Assembly (NCBI GenBank): GCA_021234155.1
Contig: JAJEKV010000058.1
Location: 40,632 to 104,631 of the forward strand
Source: Isoetes taiwanensis
Taxonomy: Eukaryota; Streptophyta; Lycopodiopsida; Isoetales; Isoetaceae
Reading direction: 5' to 3'
DNA length: 64,000 bases
A program made the position numbers and the translations under genes. The notes under the pieces are model-generated. The model made no database searches. It was not told the origin of the DNA and saw nothing but the letters and a program-made list of their open reading frames with translations. Below, one piece after another: positions 1 to 12,136 of this stretch (the first letter of the stretch is position 1; every line of letters begins with the position of its first letter).

Positions 1-73
1 GTGATGTTCTGTTTTGATAATTCGTTAAAAGCTAGCTATGAACCTACTTGCATTTTTTTTATAAGGAACAGTT

Positions 74-764
74 GATGCACAATGTAAGATTTATGCAACA
101 AAATGTACACGATGATGCAGCTCATAAGGTGTTGCAAGAAATTACTGAGAGTGGCTATGCTCCAGAGTTGTTGGATTCATGCTTCGGCATGCATTGTCTG
201 TAGATGGTATAAGACTTTATGAAGGTTGAATACTCTGTTTGGTTTAATCTTTTTTATTTTGAAATCAATCATTGCAGGAACTTTGGAATGTCTACGAGCT
301 TTTGGACTGTGTTGTTTGCATGGATCCAACGAATCCCCCTATTTACCAGGTTAGTTCAGGATAATGTTGCTCTTTTGCATTTGCTTGGACAAATGTGACA
401 TGTTATCTGTGTTCTTTCCACTTCTTCTAGGCTCATATGTGCACAACATATTGAACCAAATTTAAAAGTAGTGTGGAATGTTTTTATTTATTAGCTTAAG
501 CAATGATAGAGCCTTACTACTTCTAAGCAGATCCATATTTTTTTTAATAATTGTTAAAAAATGATCTTAGAATGTTTTTGTGTTATATTAGCTTAATTCT
601 CTATTATTGTTCACAGTGAAGGATCCTGCAATCTTTAACAGGTGCAGACATGTAGTTTGGTATGTTTTCTTTGTGCAGACATGTATTACAGAAAATGGAA
701 AGTATATAGCAGAAACAATCAAAGTTGCTATATTGTGGATAGAATGTTACGATCTTTTGAGGTA
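74..764 (+). other. candidate exons of an unrecognised gene
   Basis: Three stretches look like exons. Bases 74-203 are open for about 46 codons (starts EQLMHNVRFMQQ, contains GYAPELLDSCFG). Bases 278-350 lie between an attgcag acceptor and a gttag donor. Bases 679-762 lie between a gtgcag acceptor and a gtaaaa donor and can read TCITENGKYIAETIKV. More than one frame is open in the short pieces, so the frame is not certain. I do not recognise the protein. Since a Helitron 3' end lies downstream at 2461, these could also be captured exons. Confidence 0.3.
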
Positions 765-1027
765 AAAGCTGTGCTTTTTTTTTTTGTTGAAAAAAAGCAG
801 ATTGTCAAGAAATGAATTGCAAAAATCTACTAGCATATAATCATGTAGCATACAATCCTGGCCCATGAGCAGCCATAGGGATATTTGCACTAAAAAACTG
901 AGATTTCTATGTGGCATGATGCAATCTCATTTACAGCTGTTAATGCACGACCTTGATTGCATTGACCAGTGTTGCTTTCAGAAGTTTTCAACAAGTAGAG
1001 TGATCACTGCGAAAGCCATGAAAAATG

Positions 1028-1335
1028 AGCAGCCATAGGGATGGATAGCACATTTTTCATCAACTCACGAAAGAATGATAATTTTTTGCTATAATTCTTT
1101 AAAGAGGCTTACTCTACTGCAGTTTGAGTCAGTTCTAGCTATATACATAAAGTAGTATGATCACTGATTTGGGGCTATTACATGACAAAAATTGGACATG
1201 CCATAGAGTTAACAACTGGGGATGGATAAAACATTTCTCACGAAGTCTTGATGGAAGAACAACAATTCTTCCTCTATAATTTTTTAAAAGTCTTACTCTA
1301 CTACAATCTAAGTCAGTTCTAGATATATTCATACA
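1028..1335. repeat. diverged tandem duplication, about 185 bp apart
   Basis: Two related blocks, about 1034-1150 and 1219-1330, share gatggata, the run cacgaag or cgaaagaa, cttactctact and agtcagttcta in the same order. They differ by many substitutions, so the duplication is old. No coding potential is seen here. Confidence 0.55.
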
Positions 1336-1337
1336 TG

Positions 1338-1900
1338 CATGTGTATGCTTTTGATCTCTCAAAAATTTGTATTCTAATTGAATGATGCCACAGATCAGGG
1401 ATTAGTGGTTCAATTCCACGCATGAACTGCGATTGTTCATATGCATGTGTCTTAAAAGACAAAATAAATGATGTAATGGTATGCAAAGATTTATTCATGT
1501 GAATATAAAAAGTCAGACATTTAAATATAATGGGACCCATGCATAAGCCAATGGATTGTTTGGAAGCTTTTATTTTTCTGCAAGGAGATAAGAAAAGACA
1601 TTTCAATTCATGCCGGGAGAATTAGAATATCAATATATAGGTTGGCATGTCTTACATGTATCTTCGGTTCACAAAAGCTTAAGTTCTGGTTGCATTGCAT
1701 TTAGATTCGAAACAAATACAAAATTGCATGTGTGATTATTCATATGTCTACAATCATTATATCTATATTCCATCCACCACAGGTATCTCATAGCAACCTC
1801 ACTTGCATCTACAGTCATGCAAACATACTCTCAAGAAACATAAGTGGGTCTGTACACATATTCTACTACCCATTCTGCATAGAATCTACCAATTACATGT
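1338..1900. other. AT-rich DNA without an identified gene
   Basis: Short ORFs occur on both strands but none has codon structure, splice context or a family motif that I can support. The right part leads into the decayed Helitron end at 1937. Confidence 0.4.
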
Positions 1901-1904
1901 CTAC

Positions 1905-1937
1905 AAATGCTCGGCATCATTGGGCACACGTCTCTAG
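1905..1937 (+). mobile_element. decayed Helitron 3' terminus
   Basis: The sequence GCTCGGC-ATC-ATTGGGC followed by acacgtct and CTAG (1934-1937) matches the layout of the good 3' ends at 2461 and 51543, but the stem has mispairs and the base after CTAG is A instead of the expected T. It lies 524 bp upstream of the intact terminus, suggesting an old or bypassed end. Confidence 0.55.
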
Positions 1938-2424
1938 AGTCCATGCATGTGATTTATGTCGAATAGTATATGAATTATTCCTAGACTAACCTATTACTCT
2001 TTTCTTTGTTTTCTTATGATAGATGGCTTTGAATTATGGTGAGTTTTGCTCTCATAAAACTTCTAAACTGTGGCAAATTTGATATGAAGCATGAACATAC
2101 TTCAAATGATGTATTGTTCATAATTAACTACTTTTAGCAATAGTGTTCTAATTGGCATGCTCTTCACTTCGAAACATTGTTGTGAGTGTGTTCCCTTCTT
2201 TCAACAAGGAAGTAAACATTGTTGTGAATATGTATTGTGTATATACATAGCACATTTTACAACAATGTTGCTGTATATGCAACACACCTACATAGCATAC
2301 CAAACTCTCATAATGCTTCCATTACAGCTTTAGTATTCAAACTCAACTACACATGGTTACTTACATTCCACCATATCCCATTCAATCTATGCAATTATAT
2401 CTAACTAAATATTCCATGCGCCTA

Positions 2425-2461
2425 TGACTAATGCCCGGCATCGCCGGGCAAACGTTTCTAG
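2425..2461 (+). mobile_element. Helitron 3' terminus (hairpin plus CTAG)
   Basis: A perfect 7-bp stem GCCCGGC (2433-2439) and GCCGGGC (2443-2449) with loop ATC is followed after 8 bases by CTAG (2458-2461) and then T. This is the textbook Helitron 3' end, and it is almost identical to the end of H3 (minus strand, 51543). The 5' end of this element is not visible and may lie left of the window. Confidence 0.85.
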
Positions 2462-2489
2462 TATTGATTAAAAAGGTCGCTTTGCAGTA

Positions 2490-2557
2490 TCCCAACTACT
2501 AATTGGTATGAGTTCTTACCCAATCCCAACTACTAATTGGTATGAGTTCTTACCCAA
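2490..2557. repeat. perfect 34-bp tandem duplication
   Basis: Units 2490-2523 and 2524-2557 are identical. It lies about 30 bp downstream of the Helitron 3' end. Confidence 0.9.
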
Positions 2558-2689
2558 AAGTCCATCAAACAAATAGTCATTTAATTTTACACAACTACTC
2601 TGTAGTTGTAGTATCAAGTAGATGTAACCTAGTGATGAATAGAGTTGCCTTAAGCATACTTATTCACAATATATATTGGCTACGCTCTA

Positions 2690-3530
2690 TCGTTCCCAGT
2701 AGTAGATAACTAGTAAAGGATATCCATCTAAACATATATAAAGCGGTTTGGCTTTTTTCGTCCGCCTAAAAACAATTCTAATTTTCTCCCTGTCCTCAAT
2801 CAACTGCATTTGATTTTGTTTCTGAAATTCACGACACAGAGAACCATGTGTGCGGCGAAAGCTCTGTAATCCCAAATGTTGAGCCAATTCAGAAGAGCTT
2901 TCCTCGAATGCCAAAGAAAAGGAAAATTCCTCTGTTTTCGGCAATTGAAGATCATCTATGAAGCCCTGTAACTAGTCTGAATTCAAATTACAATCATAAT
3001 ATTCAAACCCCTGGTACAATCATAATATTCAAGCCCCTGGAGAATTTCTGGCTGCGAACTCTGTGATTCAATGAATTGAGCATCTCCAAATCCGTCGAAT
3101 GACAAAATTCGATCACCAATGCTACTTAATTCGCTCTCTTCAAACATTCCATGGACAAAATCCCGGCCCTTCAATTATGCCAAAACCCTGTTGTTGATGA
3201 TCAAAACTCTGCTGTTGTTGATCCATGGCTGAATTTGAAAATTCTGACACTGGATCATAGAAATAAGAGTAGCTATTGAGCGAATTGGTAGATAATCTAT
3301 GGAAATTTGACAATTCCGGTGGATCATCTCCCTTTTCTGGCCAACGGAAAATTGAAGTTCATGGATTATTCTCATCTCCGTAGTACATGCATTGCCCTTG
3401 TTGGGGCTGAAAAACCTGCTGATTTTGCACCTGAAGAACAGCCTGATTTTAGATTACAAACTGTTGGGCCTGATTCTGCTGTTGGGTCTGTAACTACATG
3501 AGCAGACCTTGGCGAGGCAAAATTGGGCCT
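2690..3530 (-). pseudogene. decayed Q-rich coding relic
   Basis: Translating the minus strand gives glutamine-rich stretches (QTQQQNQAQQFV, AMDQQQQSFDHQQQGFG) followed in shifted frames by FEESELSSIGDRILSFDGFG, SQSSQPEILQGLEYYD and LPKTEEFSFSLAFEESS. The acidic, Q/S-rich composition resembles the activation region of a plant transcription factor, but no DNA-binding domain is visible and the family cannot be named. At least one frameshift and in-frame stops break it, and a 26-bp tandem duplication interrupts it. Confidence 0.45.
2989..3040. repeat. 26-bp tandem duplication
   Basis: Units 2989-3014 and 3015-3040 differ at one base. It lies inside the Q-rich relic and changes its reading frame. 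Confidence 0.85.
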
Positions 3531-4085
3531 GTAGCGCGCAGGAACATGCTATTCAAATTATCTGCATAAGGTTGTGCCAGTCTATTCATCAAATTTAACT
3601 AAAAAACTGTAAATCACAGAGCAGTGGATCCCCTGTTTCATCGTCCACAGCCTGAATCTCCGATTCGTCAATCCAAATTGACCAAGCTTACAGAATACTA
3701 TAAAGTGTAATCTCGAAATGATTAATACATGAGCAAATTATCATAATCATCACCATACACAGTCTCGATTGAACAAATTTCAGCATTCAGAATACTACAA
3801 AAGAGCAGAGCTTAAAGGACAACAAATTGCGTGCGGCTTTTTTTAAATAAGTTAATTCCGACTGGTTCAGAGTAGCATTGGATTAATCGTTTTGGCAGTA
3901 AATTTGCATCCTTTATTTATTCCATTCTACTTAAATTATGGGTTCTTTTTCTTCTGATATTGAACTGTTTGTGACAAAAAGGGATTGTGAGCCGAATGTT
4001 GGAAGGCAGACGTGCTTCAAAATGGTCTTTATCTGAAGGCATCTGGCGTTTACGGATGAGGTGCTGTGTTGAGCTCCTTGTTTCT

Positions 4086-4213
4086 GTTTTGCAAAGATTA
4101 GATTCATTTTATCCAGAAAAGGAGAAGCTGCATTTAAAGAGAGTGTTCTTGCTTGTGTTTTGTAAAGATTAGATTCATTTTATCCAGAAACGAAGAGGCT
4201 GCATTTAAAGAGA
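4086..4213. repeat. 71-bp-period tandem duplication
   Basis: The block starting gttttgcaaagattag at 4086 recurs at 4157 with a few substitutions and runs to tttaaagaga. A short ORF overlaps the first unit but shows no family signature. Confidence 0.85.
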
Positions 4214-6147
4214 CTATTTTTGTGCAGACAATTTGAGAGCCATTAGTGCTACAAAAGCCAGGACCTTTTTCCTTCCACACTATTAGTTACCCTACATCTT
4301 CAGGTTTGCATTTTTTTTAGAACAATTGTCATTGTTTGTTCATCTACTTAGAATTTATATTTTATATTTTATATTCCATATTCCTTATTCCAAGCTTGTT
4401 TCATATTCCATAGATTCATTAGTTCCATGCTGTGTGGATTCCATATTCTTTACTTGATCCGTCAATGGTTCTGTGCATGCCCTTGAAACTTGAGTTTCCT
4501 TTGCTAGATGTTGTTGTGGGCGTTGTAGGATACATGATGCACATAGGATGTTTGATAGATTGCTTATCTAGGATCCAGTGTCACAGAATGCGATGATTAC
4601 AACAGTTGTACAACATGGACAAGGAAAAGAATCACTGAAGCTTTTTTAATACCTGAGATGTGGAGATCCAGATAAGGTCATGTTTATCAACACTCTAGAT
4701 GCATGCACAAATGAGCTGAAACATGTGCAAGGCAAGCGGTTATGTGCCGACTCAATGTACATGCTGTATTTGCAATTATAGTTATGACTTTAAAGGCGAA
4801 GCATATTTCCCAGAATTTGCTTGATTGGCACACATCTAGGTATTTCGTTTTTGAATTTTAGAGATTCGCCATTTATACATGTAATCAATGCCACTTAGGC
4901 TAGCATGTCAACATTCGTGACTTCTAGCTTATCAGCAAGAATATCATGTAAAAAATAAATGTATCAACATATGGGTATCATCTTTGCCAAAATTGGTCAA
5001 AAAGTGTGTGTTCCTCATGTACATAGACATTGTCTAACAAGATTCACATGGTGAGAGCAGAGGGTACAAGGCACCTACCTTAGCCACATAATGCTCTTTT
5101 ATCTTCACCCATAATTCAAGTTGCATTTCTCAGATTTGCAGACCCTAAACAACTCTTCCCGTTCAAAATTGGAGATTTTCTAAACTTGTTAAGAAACTGC
5201 AACTCCAAAGCCGAGATAGATTGAGAAGGCTACTAACCTTGGCACCATAATACAAGGCTATTTGGCGCAAGTTCAAATTACGGAGAAGATAGGAAAGAAA
5301 CGCCGCAATAAATTTCTTGTAGAGATTTTTCTATAACAGAAAACCCCGAGGTAGTTTGCTCCTTCAACCTTATTTAACAGTTTTTTTTTTCTTTTTACAT
5401 CCTCCTATAGGAGTAACTTCCTTGTGTACCACAATATAGCTAAACAATCATGGTTGATAAGGTTCTATCCAAGTTTCAACTCATGCATGAAATGCACCTA
5501 TATTCCCAAGCCTTGCTTATGGAATTCGCCTTGATGCCTAACCCATAGGTGTGCATTTAACATGTGGAATATACCTTAAAGCCCAACAAGAAGTGAACGT
5601 TTACTTTCAAGCCCTGCTTGAAGTATAAACCCAATTGAAACTGTGCATTAATGCCCAAGCCCTATTTGAGGTGCATTGAACTTACTTCCAAGGCCATGCT
5701 TGAAGCGCACATTCCTGGGTCTTTCTTGTCATCAAAGCTAGGCATGATATGATGGGACTACTCCTGTGCAATTGGAGACTATTTGCGAGCATCAAAAGTC
5801 CTTTTGTAATTGGAACTTCAAGCTTAAAGAAGGGTGTCTATTAGGGCAGATCAGATAATGGGAGAAGTTCCAGTATCTGACGCGCTTCTATATGTCTGAG
5901 TCCTGCATTACAAAAACAAAAGCAAAACCATGATTTAGAGCTTCTATGTACTTTCCAGTGCACTCTATCCATATGATATGAAAGCCCATTGAAGATGTTT
6001 TTGTCTATAATTTACGCAAGTTTTTATTCTTGGTTGGCCCTAAACTAATTTTGTGACCTTTGAAATTTTTTAGAAGATATTATCTCTGGCCTCATGTTAA
6101 TTTTGTGATGGTAACAATGTATTCTGCCAAAACATATATGTCACCAA
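4214..6147. other. intergenic DNA between two Helitron ends
   Basis: This stretch contains poly-T runs, short ORFs and several loosely repeated phrases around 5460-5720 (tgcatgaaatgcac, cccaagccct, gaagtgaac types), but I find no supportable gene, RNA or element. Confidence 0.4.
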
Positions 6148-7108
6148 TCTTCTTTTTTTATTTTGTGATGGTGTTGGGGTGCGTGCCATGGAACGCCGCA
6201 TGTAACGCCGCATGCGGCATTCCCTTCTGCCCTTGTGGGATGCGAAAGGCCAATTTTAAATCTCGCCGCCCCACATCTTTAAATGCTCTTCATTCGTGTG
6301 TGAAGAAATTTGTATCCTAATTTCTGTCGTAGCAACTGATTTTTTTTTTTGATGAATTTGAATTAGGAACTCCCGAGATTGTTATCTTCGGAGTCGGCCT
6401 GTTTCCCATCGCAAATGCTTGAGGAGCTGCCCATTGAATCCCCTGCACAATCCCATAATCTACAATATGAGCCCTCTGCACTAATTACATGCTGATTACA
6501 TGCCGCTTCCAAAATCAGAAGCTCAAAGGTTTTACTAGCTTTGGTGCTTCATGATTTTGGCTTCTAGAATTGCTCCCCCGATTGTGCCACAAGTTCTTGG
6601 ATGGGTTCTTTGATCGGATTCTCGCATTTCAGATCTTGCATTTCATTTAAGGTGAGCCATTTCTTCTTTTATTTCTCTTTGTTTGCGGATATGACCCTAA
6701 ACTTTGCAAGACCCATTCATGTAACGGTTTGGGGGCGTTGATCTTCTACCGCAAACAAGAGCACATCATAGTTGTAAGTTTTTCTTGCCATTTGTATTAA
6801 AAATGCATCAAAATTCTAAGTGTTTTCGTAGTCATGGAATCTTTGGCTTGCCATTCTTTTTAGTTGGCATTCTTTTGCAAACAAGAGCAAATTGACTTCT
6901 TATGAAAAGCTTGGCCTTAGGGTTTTCATTTGTGCCGATGGAAAAAACTTGATTCAATGTCACTTCTTGCTACAATTTTCTCTTTCGACCGCAAGTCTAT
7001 TTTTGCTCTCTCATCTTGGCCTCTCTTTGGGTTGAATGTTATATGGTGAGTAAAGTACTCTATCGACATTAAGTTTTCTCTTATGGCATTCAATCTGCAA
7101 GAAACACT

Positions 7109-7540
7109 GTGGATTTTTCATTATGGCATTTCACCTGCAAGCAAAAGTGGCATTTCATCTGCAAGCAACATGTCGATTTTCTTATTTGTCTAAGGGATGG
7201 ATTTTACAGAAACAGAAGCCGGTATTGGCCAGGAAACAATCCTTTCACGTTTGCATTTGGAGCCGTTCTTAACTTGGGGTTTGGAAGAGAAGGCATTCTT
7301 GGAGCTCTTCTTAAGAGTTTCTGGAGCCGTTCTTACTGCTTTGGAAGAGAAGTAGTTCTTGAAGCCATCTTACAGGAGCCATTCTTAGCTTCAGGATTCC
7401 AGACAAAGAGCTTCAAACAGCTTCCATGCTCTTTAGCAGGTACATCCTTCTTTTCTAATTTCGTGCATGCATTTTTGTTTACTGCATTTTTGTTTAGCGA
7501 TGATGCTTTGATCAAGGAACACGTGCCTGGCTTTTCATGA
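7109..7540 (+). other. 143-codon ORF with internal duplication, inside H1
   Basis: This open frame has no recognised domain. Its middle consists of two diverged copies (about 7260-7331 and 7332-7395) of a segment containing ggagccgttctta and tttggaagagaag. Amino-acid composition is Phe-rich and unconvincing for a real protein, and an ORF on the opposite strand overlaps it. It is more likely chance coding over a tandem repeat than a gene. Confidence 0.25.
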
Positions 7541-7720
7541 TCTTTATTTTCTTTCTCTGGAATTCTTTAACAGTTTGACAGTACAGTTCTTATGATGTTT
7601 GTTTCTCTGTCTGGAGCCTTTCTTCCCGTTTCAATTTGTTATTGCTAAACTTTCTGATCACGGGAATGTGTGAGCAAAAACAATTGGCGTCTGCTCTGCT
7701 GTAAATCTTGGTTTGTGGCT

Positions 7721-7819
7721 ATGGAAGTATACATTGCCTCCAATCCTTCTCCTTTTCATGTTCTATTCCAGCCAGCTTTTGCCAAATCTGTTGGTGGAGA
7801 CAGCATTCGTCGATCCAAG
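7721..7819 (+). pseudogene. captured exon candidate in H1
   Basis: From ATG at 7721 a 33-codon frame (starts MEVYIASNPSPFHVLF) runs in phase 0 to a donor, ccaag|gtaacc. The sequence looks coding but the family is not recognised. The frame is also open in a second register, which lowers certainty. It would be one of several exons carried by H1. Confidence 0.35.
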
Positions 7820-8557
7820 GTAACCTCCAGGTCATTCTGCAAATTTCTTCTCTACAAACAGTTGCACAGGTGACAGTCGTTTGGGAATATGTTTACGGTG
7901 TTAACGCTTGCTATGGCATGTTAGGGCTTTGAGGAGATTTATTTCGTTTGGGTTTAGGGATTTCCCAAGAACAGCATTTACGGGCCCCTTAAAAGTTGAA
8001 GGTAAATGTTTATTTCTAGACCATCCCAGTATCAGGTCATGTCTAAGAGTCCATCTAATGCATTTGTAGGATATGCGATCATAATGATGCAAAGGGTTAT
8101 TGAAGATCAAATGTGGCAATCTAAGTTTGTTACATTTAATTGCTCAGCACAAGATGCTTAATTTTAGTCATTTAAAGTACATATTGTATATTATATATCT
8201 GTGCGGATGGATTGCAGGACTATTACTGAGTAACAGGTACTGTGCTACAACAAGCCCTCTTGAATGTGCGGTGCAAAGCTTACAATCCTTCAATGCAGTT
8301 ATGTAACCCTTGCCCTGTAGTTGATATTGATTTTCTTGAAAATCTTGGGGGTTTTGCTTCTATGACTTTGTAATAGCATGTCCATATGGAATTAGAGCAT
8401 ACTAGCATTATTGATAATTAGTTTCATACTTGTGGCCACATTTTCCTTAAATGGTGTGACTGGCCATCTCCTAAGAACTTGATGCATTTCGATGTCTGCT
8501 ACTTGATCTCATATTTGATTGCTTTTAAATGCCCATATCTCTTTTAACATCTTGCAG

Positions 8558-8718
8558 AGAAACCATTGCGGACAATGGAGATGCATGACGACAAGGAGAA
8601 GCGAGTAAGAATATAAAAGTCATTTATCATGGCAAAAATGTTATTATTTGTCAATATCATATTCATTTAGGCAGAGTCAAGAATTGGCCATCTCTTATCA
8701 GAGGAGTGCAACGAGCAG
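8558..8718 (+). pseudogene. two small captured exons in H1
   Basis: Exon 8558-8604 follows the acceptor cttgcag and ends at a gtaaga donor; it reads KPLRTMEMHDDKEKR. Exon 8671-8718 follows tttag and ends at gtaaat; it reads AESRIGHLLSEECNEQ. The second frame continues from the first without a stop, and the charged residues look like a helical protein segment. The 66-bp gap has intron borders. I cannot name the source gene. Being inside a non-autonomous Helitron, they are best read as captured host exons. Confidence 0.5.
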
Positions 8719-9267
8719 GTAAATCGTTTTGGTTTAAACTTTTTTAAAAGAATGCAATGTAATTTTTGAAAAATATAAGTAACATTTGTGAGGGAAGCTC
8801 CGTCTTAATTATTTTGTATCAGTCTGAGCCATTGTGCATGAATATAGTAAGCTAGAAGTTGTAGAGCTAGCCAGTTAATAGCCCATGATCTTCTGCTTTT
8901 CTCAATTATAGTAAGACATTTGCTTCATTTGAAAGTTTTGCTCAAATTTTGCTATGTTTTCTCATGTTGTGTCTGTGTCGTTCAAGAGAAAAGTAAAATG
9001 TATTCAGGACTTTCTAAACAGCTTGGTTTACCATGTCCATTATTGGGGGCAATGGCCATGGCAAAGTTTTCTTTTAGCAATGAGTCTGATATGTTACTTT
9101 CTGTGGATTTGTAAAGCTAGATGCTAGCAGCCAGTGTAAAGGATACATAAACACAGGTATAAGTCATAACCTGCTACAGGCAGGAAGACTGCTTTTTGTT
9201 TGACAAATCTTTTGGTCAACACCAATGAGATTATTGTTTATGCTAGATTCCTCATCATTATCACTGT

Positions 9268-9297
9268 GGTGACCTGTCTGATGGTGACCTGTCTGAT
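9268..9297. repeat. 15-bp perfect tandem duplication in H1
   Basis: The unit ggtgacctgtctgat occurs twice back to back (9268-9282, 9283-9297). Confidence 0.9.
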
Positions 9298-9670
9298 GTT
9301 GAAGTATAGAACAGAAAGGTAATGCTAAGCTGATGAATGCAACATGTTTCATTTTACTTTGGGTTATATTGTATTTGGGGTTATGCATTACGACTTTCTT
9401 AGCTGCTGCTGCCACCACCACAAGAAGGATTTACCATTTGAAATCACATCTACTTATTTAAAATGTTTTTGGGTGGGTGTGTCCTCTTTTTTCCGGCGGT
9501 CGGTAACGCCGGTAACACTCCTTTTTCCGGCCAAAAGCGTGATTTTGGCACCGGAAGTTTTAGTTTTTGGCATGTTTTTTTTTCCACTGGGTTTCTTCTC
9601 GGGCTAGGGTTTTAGCCGTTTTTGGTGTTTTCGGGGCCAGGTTTATCCGTTTTTGAAGGGCGGTGCTGTA

Positions 9671-9882
9671 ACGCTTATATAGCTGATTATCCACGCACAT
9701 TTAAGAAATGCAGAGATGGTTGGGAAGCTGGGAAAGCTGGGAAAGCTGGAGAGCCGATTTTTCTTCTGGGCAAGCAAATCCAATTTCTTTGCTCAATGTT
9801 TTACCCCTTCGATTTCCTTCAGAGCTCGAAAATGGAGGAAGCAAATCAGAATCGGAGGCCTCTGGCAGCAATAGCAGATTAG
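9671..9882 (+). other. possible captured promoter and first exon in H1
   Basis: A TATA-like TTATATAG lies at about 9675 and, 150 bases further on, an ATG at 9832 opens a short frame MEEANQNRRPLAAIAD followed directly by TAG. The protein start has a natural look but stops after 16 codons, so if real it needs a splice site or carries a stop mutation. Function unknown. Confidence 0.25.
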
Positions 9883-10897
9883 ATTAAATGGCAGCAAACG
9901 CATGCCTCCCCATACTGTTAGCATCCAGGTTTTTAACGCCAGATAGCTGGTTGGAGCTCCTTTAAGGTTGATTCTTTCAAGTTTTTTGCCTTTGCCTTCT
10001 CTTAACCGTGTATTTTTATAGGTATGAAACAGAGGGAACACTCTCAAAACTGCAGAGCGTTAAGGAGCAAGTAGCTAGGTCTGAGACAATGTAACCAGTT
10101 GGTTTTTCTTTTGAAATTTAGAAACGAATAAGCATAACAAGGATAGAGCAGAAACGTGGTAAGCAGGAGTAAGTATGCTATTTTCGGAGAAGAAGTGCAT
10201 GTTTCTTTCCTCGGTCTTCCTATTGTTACACATTCTCTTAATGATATGATGAAAGAAGTGTGGTGGTGTTCAATGAGCTCAGGTATGGTTTCTTGAACTC
10301 TTAGTTTATTCTTTTCTTGCACCCATTTTTGCAACTTATTTTTTGCAGTAGCACTTGATTTTATTGCAGTAATCTCCAGCCAGAAAAAAAATTCGGTAGG
10401 AACATTGAAGCTTTGTGCATGGAATGGCAACCTGCTGATCTAGCATTTCCTACACTGCCATTTATTTTGCGGTTAGTAGAGAGTGCTCCTGTTTCTGATA
10501 GGTTAATTGCCATGGAAAGGTGATCTTTGAAGCAAATTTTGCCCTTATGTATGTCTTTGACCTTTTACTAATTTCTTATAGTTATCTTGGTTGCTTGATA
10601 ATTGGTCATTTTCATCAAATGCATAATTCAGTTGTTGGTTTCCTTCCATGTTTTTTTCCATGATGTCTTTTCTGCTCGCATGCTGGACTGTAAATAAATT
10701 TGAAATGTTTTGTTTTGTTTTCCCAGTCATCAATGTATGAGATAACAAGTTTATTTATGTGACCAGATTGGGGACATGGTTATTATTTTAGCTCAGTCAT
10801 ATTTATCATGTTGCTAACCATCTTTTCCTTTGCTGCAAGTATAACAGATTTGCAAAAAATATGTTCACATAAAACGTAGATGCATTCGCTTCCTTAG

Positions 10898-11195
10898 TTA
10901 TGGAAATCCTCAAGTGGGACATTCGTTTCAGGGTTTTCGGAGTCAACAAGGACAACCAGGCCTTTGAGGAATAAGTCTGGCCTTTTGAAGCAGGTAAAAG
11001 AATAATATTTGAGAATAACATTTTCTATTTGTAAAATGTATGAGCTAGAATAATTTGTTATAAAATTTTATCTATGAGTTCTCTGTCTAGGGCTTGGCTG
11101 GCTACAAGTTGAGTGCAGAAATGGAATGTTTTTTGCTTTTTGCAGGAAAGGCTTAAAGGAAAAGCTCTTCGGTTGTTGGGCTGGTTGTATCATAG
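10898..11195 (+). pseudogene. two captured exons of an unknown gene in H1
   Basis: Exon 10898-10993 sits between ccttag and gtaaaag, is phase 0, and encodes 32 residues beginning LWKSSSGTFVSGFSE and ending NKSGLLKQ. Exon 11146-11195 sits between tttttgcag and gtaatt and encodes ERLKGKALRLLGWLYH. The phases agree, so splicing would give one continuous reading frame. The intron is 152 bp. Flanking exons were not found, so this is a fragment; the family is not recognised. Confidence 0.55.
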
Positions 11196-12116
11196 GTAAT
11201 TGCATTGTAAGCCTTATTTCTTGCTGTTCCAAATGCATCTAAATTTCATATTTCTTTTCCTTTAGTTAGTTATTTTATTCTAGCTTTAGGCTGACATTTC
11301 TGAACATCTCTCTTTGCTATATGGTATAATTGGAAGGTTAGTACACAGTTGATATTTTCTTTGAATTATTTTGTTTGTCTCTCATATTCTCATTGTCATT
11401 CCCTACTGTTTGGTTGCCATTGTCACCACGACGCATGTAGTTGCTCATATTGAGAGTGCTCTATTCTAAGGTATATAAAGTTCATAGCATTTTAGACTAT
11501 ATGCTGAATCGTTTGAGAGAGAATTTTTTAATTTAGTTGCTGAATTGGCAAGCACACCTATGGCAAACACACCTATGGCAAACAACCACAAACAATTTAT
11601 TATGGTTTTAACATTTTATTACAATATTATATTACTTCAAAATATTATGAGTATGTCTAATAACATTGTGTTTAACATCATTTTTCTCCATAGCTGTATA
11701 GTGGACAATACACAATGATATGTAATCATTTGGAAAGTGAGCTTATTTCAAGCAATAATTTCAAACTAGAAAGCACAACAAATATTGGCATTTGTGACAT
11801 GGTCAACAACTTTCCAAATTATACCATGTTGATTCAAGCTATCATATGTTGCAGAGGAGGGCAAGCCTAAATGGCAATTCGGTCCATGCATAAAGGAATG
11901 TGACCTACACATTCAAACTGAGTGGCATCCAAGCCACATACAAACTCATAGGTTATGCCTACAAATTTAGCTAGAGCAAATTCTCGAGAATTTCTGCAAA
12001 CATCTGGGCAAAATATACTGCTCCCTTCAAAACGAATGCAACTTTAGCTCGAGCACGTAACATCGCACTCCCCTAAAACCTTCACAAATTTGTCCTAACC
12101 AACACCCCCGACTAAT

Positions 12117-12136
12117 GCCCGACAACGCCCGACTAG
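12117..12136 (+). mobile_element. decayed Helitron 3' end inside H1
   Basis: actaatGCCCGAC-AAC-GCCCGAC followed at once by CTAG (12133-12136) resembles the terminal motif, but the second arm is a direct copy and not the complement, and the base after CTAG is A. It lies 473 bp before the true H1 end. Confidence 0.45.

Noticed and set aside
9487-9530. tcctcttttttccggcgg as another Helitron 5' end
   Set aside because: The base before TC is G, the sequence departs from TCTTCTTTTTT, and the repeated accggtaac words do not match the other ends.
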